Below are positions 61,934-64,000 of a DNA stretch of 64,000 nt, piece after piece (position 1 is the stretch's first letter; every line of letters begins with the position of its first letter). The DNA lies in contig UQST01000006.1 of the NCBI GenBank assembly GCA_900543815.1, positions 1 through 64,000 of the forward strand. The letters are read 5' to 3'. Made by a program: the position numbers and the translations under genes. The DNA comes from an uncultured Prevotellaceae bacterium. Its GTDB lineage: Bacteria > Bacteroidota > Bacteroidia > Bacteroidales > Bacteroidaceae. The notes under the pieces were generated by a model. That model was not told where the DNA came from. It did no database searches and saw nothing but the letters and a program-made list of their open reading frames with translations.

Positions 61934-63163
61934 CTACTCCCCAGTAGCAAAGGCCACCACAACGGCATTGACGGTGCCTCCACGCTTGGTGTAGGTGCCG
62001 TTCACCTTGATGCCACGGGCCTTCTTGCCCGTATTGGTCACAGTGGTGGTGCCGCCCGTCACCAGGAGATTCTTCTCAACCTTGATGCCCATACAGCGGT
62101 GCGGGTCAACGGCATCCGCGGTGTCGGTGCACTTGGCGCCGTTTGCCTCGATGTAGATTTGCGGCTCGCCATTGTCGGCACTGATGGTCATATTGCCATC
62201 GGTCTGTATTCCACGCGACCCGTTACCGTTGGCCAGGATGCGTATGTTGCCGCCGGAGATGAACACGTCGCCTTCATCGTTCTTGATGCCCTTGTAGTCC
62301 TCGTGGGCGATGACGGCGTTGATGGTGCCTCCCTTGATGAATATCTTGCCGTTCTCTTCCTTGTCGGGGTCGGGAGTGCGCTTGTCGGCAAGCAGCATGG
62401 TCTCCACCTGTATGCCGTCACAACCGGTATTCTCGTCGATGGTGATATTGCCGCCGCTCATGAGCAGGTACTGTCCCACGTGGATGGCATCACCGACCGA
62501 CTTCTTGATGATGATGTTGCCGGTGGATTTCTTCAGCTGTAGATACTCCTTGCATGCGAAGGCGTGTCGGGTGTTGCCGCTCACTGTGAGAGTGCCTGCA
62601 CCCTCCACCTCCACGTGTCCCTTGCAGTAGAAGGCGCCCTTGTGGAGTCCTCCTGCCGCATCGGCAAGCGTGTTCTGGGTGCCTGGAGCCAGGATGAGTG
62701 CCACGCGCTTGCCGCACTGGATGTCGATGGCAGGCCCCTGGGTGGATGTGAGGTCGAGGCCGTTGAGGGTGAACTTGCACTTCAGCGGGCCTGTGTAAGT
62801 GAGGGAGCCGTTGCTGCTCTGGCCCTGTAGCACGGTCTCCAGTTCCTGCTTCACATTGGTGCTCACGATGCTCACATTGGCACCGTTCACGCTGTAGGTC
62901 ACGCCCGGAGCGTTTCCTGCATCCACGGTGGCCTGCTCACCCTGGAAGTTCACGGTGATGACATGCACCATGGTGATGCTGTCGATGCCTGCGGTGCTGT
63001 ACTGCTTGCCGCCCACCTGCAGCGTGGAGCCGTCGGCCGAGTAGGTGATGTCCTGCAGGGCCACGCGCTCACTGTTTCCCGCCTGCCAGATGCGCATGTA
63101 CTGCTGCGCGCTGGCAGCGGTGGCGGCAACGAGGCAGAGCAGGGCTATGAATGTCCTTTTCAT
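61934..63163 (-). CDS. DUF4353 carbohydrate-binding-domain protein, secreted
   Basis: The 409-residue protein (signal about 1-20, ASAQ) has an N-terminal part of beta-strands (about 20-80) and a right-handed beta-helix region (about 90-400). The latter has recurring turns such as KSVGDAIHVGQYLLMSGGNITI and DVFISGGNIRILANGNGSRGI, matching the Cthe_2159/DUF4353 family linked to carbohydrate binding. Start 63163 follows a perfect AAGGAGGA Shine-Dalgarno 6 nt upstream (63170-63177). It follows the small secreted protein at 63204-63656 on the same strand. Confidence 0.85.
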   Translation of the reverse strand: MKRTFIALLCLVAATAASAQQYMRIWQAGNSERVALQDITYSADGSTLQVGGKQYSTAGIDSITMVHVITVNFQGEQATVDAGNAPGVTYSVNGANVSIVSTNVKQELETVLQGQSSNGSLTYTGPLKCKFTLNGLDLTSTQGPAIDIQCGKRVALILAPGTQNTLADAAGGLHKGAFYCKGHVEVEGAGTLTVSGNTRHAFACKEYLQLKKSTGNIIIKKSVGDAIHVGQYLLMSGGNITIDENTGCDGIQVETMLLADKRTPDPDKEENGKIFIKGGTINAVIAHEDYKGIKNDEGDVFISGGNIRILANGNGSRGIQTDGNMTISADNGEPQIYIEANGAKCTDTADAVDPHRCMGIKVEKNLLVTGGTTTVTNTGKKARGIKVNGTYTKRGGTVNAVVVAFATGE

Positions 63164-63169
63164 AATCAT

Positions 63170-63177
63170 TCCTCCTT
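63170..63177 (-). promoter_or_regulatory. Perfect Shine-Dalgarno of the DUF4353 gene
   Basis: On the minus strand AAGGAGGA lies 6 nt before ATG at 63163. It decides the start over the in-frame ATG at 63169, which abuts the motif. Confidence 0.75.
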
Positions 63178-63203
63178 GGTGTATCAAGCCAAATGACGGC
63201 TTC

Positions 63204-63656
63204 TTATTTCTTTATCTTGATGGTCTGCTCGCCCATGCTGGCCACATAGACACCCTTGGGAAGCGACTCCAGGCTGATGCGGGCGCCGTCCTTCACTTGT
63301 GCCATCTGCACCAGCACGCCCGCAGCATTGTAGATGTAGAGCATGCCTGAGCCTGTCACACTGAGTGTGTTACCCTTGCAGGTGAGGTTCTTCTCCTGGG
63401 TGGGCAGAGCCTTGATGGCGGTCGGGTTGGCCGTGAAGGTCATCTTCTGCAACCCGGCGAGGGGGTAGGTGAAGGTCTGTCCGTCGGTTGTGGTCACCAC
63501 GGCATTGCCTCCGGCGAAACTGATTTTCTGCACTGTGGGCAGTGAGATGCTCTGCTCGGAACCCGTGGATGTCACCGTGAGGTAGTTGTACTCGTCGGCT
63601 GCTACTGATGCCACACCGAGCAGGGCGGCTACAGCCATTATCATAAACCTTTTCAT
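63204..63656 (-). CDS. Small secreted protein with type IX-like C-terminal tail
   Basis: The 150-residue protein has a signal peptide (about 1-21, ASVAA), a beta-rich segment with repeated QKISFAGGNA/QKMTFTANPT motifs as in short Bacteroidetes T9SS-associated proteins, and a C-terminal tail (YIYNAAGVLVQMAQV, GVYVASMGEQTIKIKK) that resembles a secretion/sorting domain. No enzyme fold is recognised. It precedes the DUF4353 gene by 40 bp, so the two are probably co-transcribed. A perfect Shine-Dalgarno lies at 63663-63670. Confidence 0.78.
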   Translation of the reverse strand: MKRFMIMAVAALLGVASVAADEYNYLTVTSTGSEQSISLPTVQKISFAGGNAVVTTTDGQTFTYPLAGLQKMTFTANPTAIKALPTQEKNLTCKGNTLSVTGSGMLYIYNAAGVLVQMAQVKDGARISLESLPKGVYVASMGEQTIKIKK

Positions 63657-63662
63657 TGTCAA

Positions 63663-63670
63663 TCCTCCTT
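63663..63670 (-). promoter_or_regulatory. Perfect Shine-Dalgarno of the small secreted protein
   Basis: On the minus strand AAGGAGGA lies 6 nt before ATG at 63656, identical in sequence and spacing to the downstream gene's site. Confidence 0.75.
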
Positions 63671-63737
63671 TTTACATGGATATGTTATACTGAATCTTTC
63701 ATTCTGTAGTGAGATGGGACGAGGATGGCGGCGAGGC

Positions 63738-64000
63738 TCAGAATTCAAACTGATAACCTATGCTGGCCGCATGGATGCGCTCGTGCAGGCGCTGGTGATT
63801 GTCCTCGTCGTCATGGATGTGTGCCGTGAAGATGTATGCGAAGGACACGCTGTGCTGCTTGTTTATCTTGTACTCGCAACCGATGCCCGTGCGCACTTTC
63901 TCCAGGTTCATCTTCTGCCCGCTATTGAGACTGTTGTGCGTCTCAACGGACAGGTAAGGACCCCACGGGCAGTGTTTCTTGTCATACTCCAGCTTTAACC
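63738..64000 (-). CDS. Outer-membrane beta-barrel protein, DUF2490-like (5' end outside window)
   Basis: Only the last 87 codons are visible, ending at TGA (63738-63740). The segments LEYDKK...GPYLSVETHN, KVRTGIGCEYKINKQHSVSFAYIF and the C-terminal SIGYQFEF with a terminal Phe are typical of an outer-membrane barrel of the DUF2490 group. Charged HDDEDNHQRLHE sits in a loop before the last strands. Function unknown. It is upstream of, and in line with, the two secreted proteins. Confidence 0.65.
   Translation of the reverse strand, partial: LKLEYDKKHCPWGPYLSVETHNSLNSGQKMNLEKVRTGIGCEYKINKQHSVSFAYIFTAHIHDDEDNHQRLHERIHAASIGYQFEF

Noticed and set aside
1..64000. Insertion sequences, prophage, SusC/SusD loci, tmRNA, rRNA
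   Set aside because: Looked for and not found among the supported genes.

Overview
The window is a GC-rich chromosomal segment of a Bacteroidales bacterium, most likely Prevotellaceae or a close gut or oral relative. The evidence is Bacteroidetes-type promoters (TTG, about 19-21 bp, TAnnTTTG) before many genes, a fused SecDF, korA/korB, DUF4271 next to hemD-rnpA-yidD, many secreted glycan-active enzymes (GH78, GH84, GH92, GH43, GH38, sulfatase) and C-terminal tails like type IX secretion tails. No rRNA, prophage, insertion-sequence transposase, CRISPR array or SusC/SusD pair was seen.

Layout. 1-281: left-edge repeat array. 0.28-10 kb (minus strand): GH78 lipoprotein, a split surface protein (two ORFs overlapping by ATGA, probably one frameshifted gene), a SecB-like protein and a DUF4886 SGNH hydrolase. 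10-16 kb: repeat-rich gap, secDF, an exonuclease/endonuclease/phosphatase-family protein and a rhomboid protease. 16-24.7 kb: HU (plus), then anaerobic sulfatase maturase, LolC/E-like permease, rbfA, a C1 aminopeptidase, and GH84 with a nucleoside hydrolase (all minus). 24.8-34.8 kb: a ThiD-AraC fusion regulator, a serine-type sulfatase, mtnN-luxS-TatD, an acetyl-CoA hydrolase/transferase, a VOC lipoprotein and GH92. 34.9-43.9 kb: a double SGNH esterase, two secreted paralogues of unknown function, metK behind a SAM-II-like riboswitch, and LOG-DUF4271-hemD-rnpA-yidD. 44.5-51.9 kb: sugar isomerase, Gfo/Idh oxidoreductase, tRNA-Arg, korA-korB, tyrS and tRNA-Gln. 52.9-64 kb: GH43, GH38, a MATE exporter, a DUF4353 protein, a small secreted protein and a truncated outer-membrane protein.

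How genes fit together. The maturase at 16.9 kb could activate the Ser-type sulfatase at 26.2 kb. metK, mtnN and luxS cover SAM synthesis and recycling. The glycosidases, esterase and sulfatase suggest a life on host glycoproteins and plant glycans.

The most unusual content is not a gene. At least sixteen intergenic or intragenic arrays sit on a 22-bp repeat grid. Eight of them belong to one GC-rich family: a 12-bp near-palindrome GCAGCGCGCTGC plus a 10-bp spacer like ATCGGYCATC, 3-4 units each. This family occupies every one of the five convergent intergenic gaps and none of the divergent ones. Other arrays keep the 22-bp period (or 44, 66, 88) with unrelated sequences, and one lies in frame inside the TatD gene.
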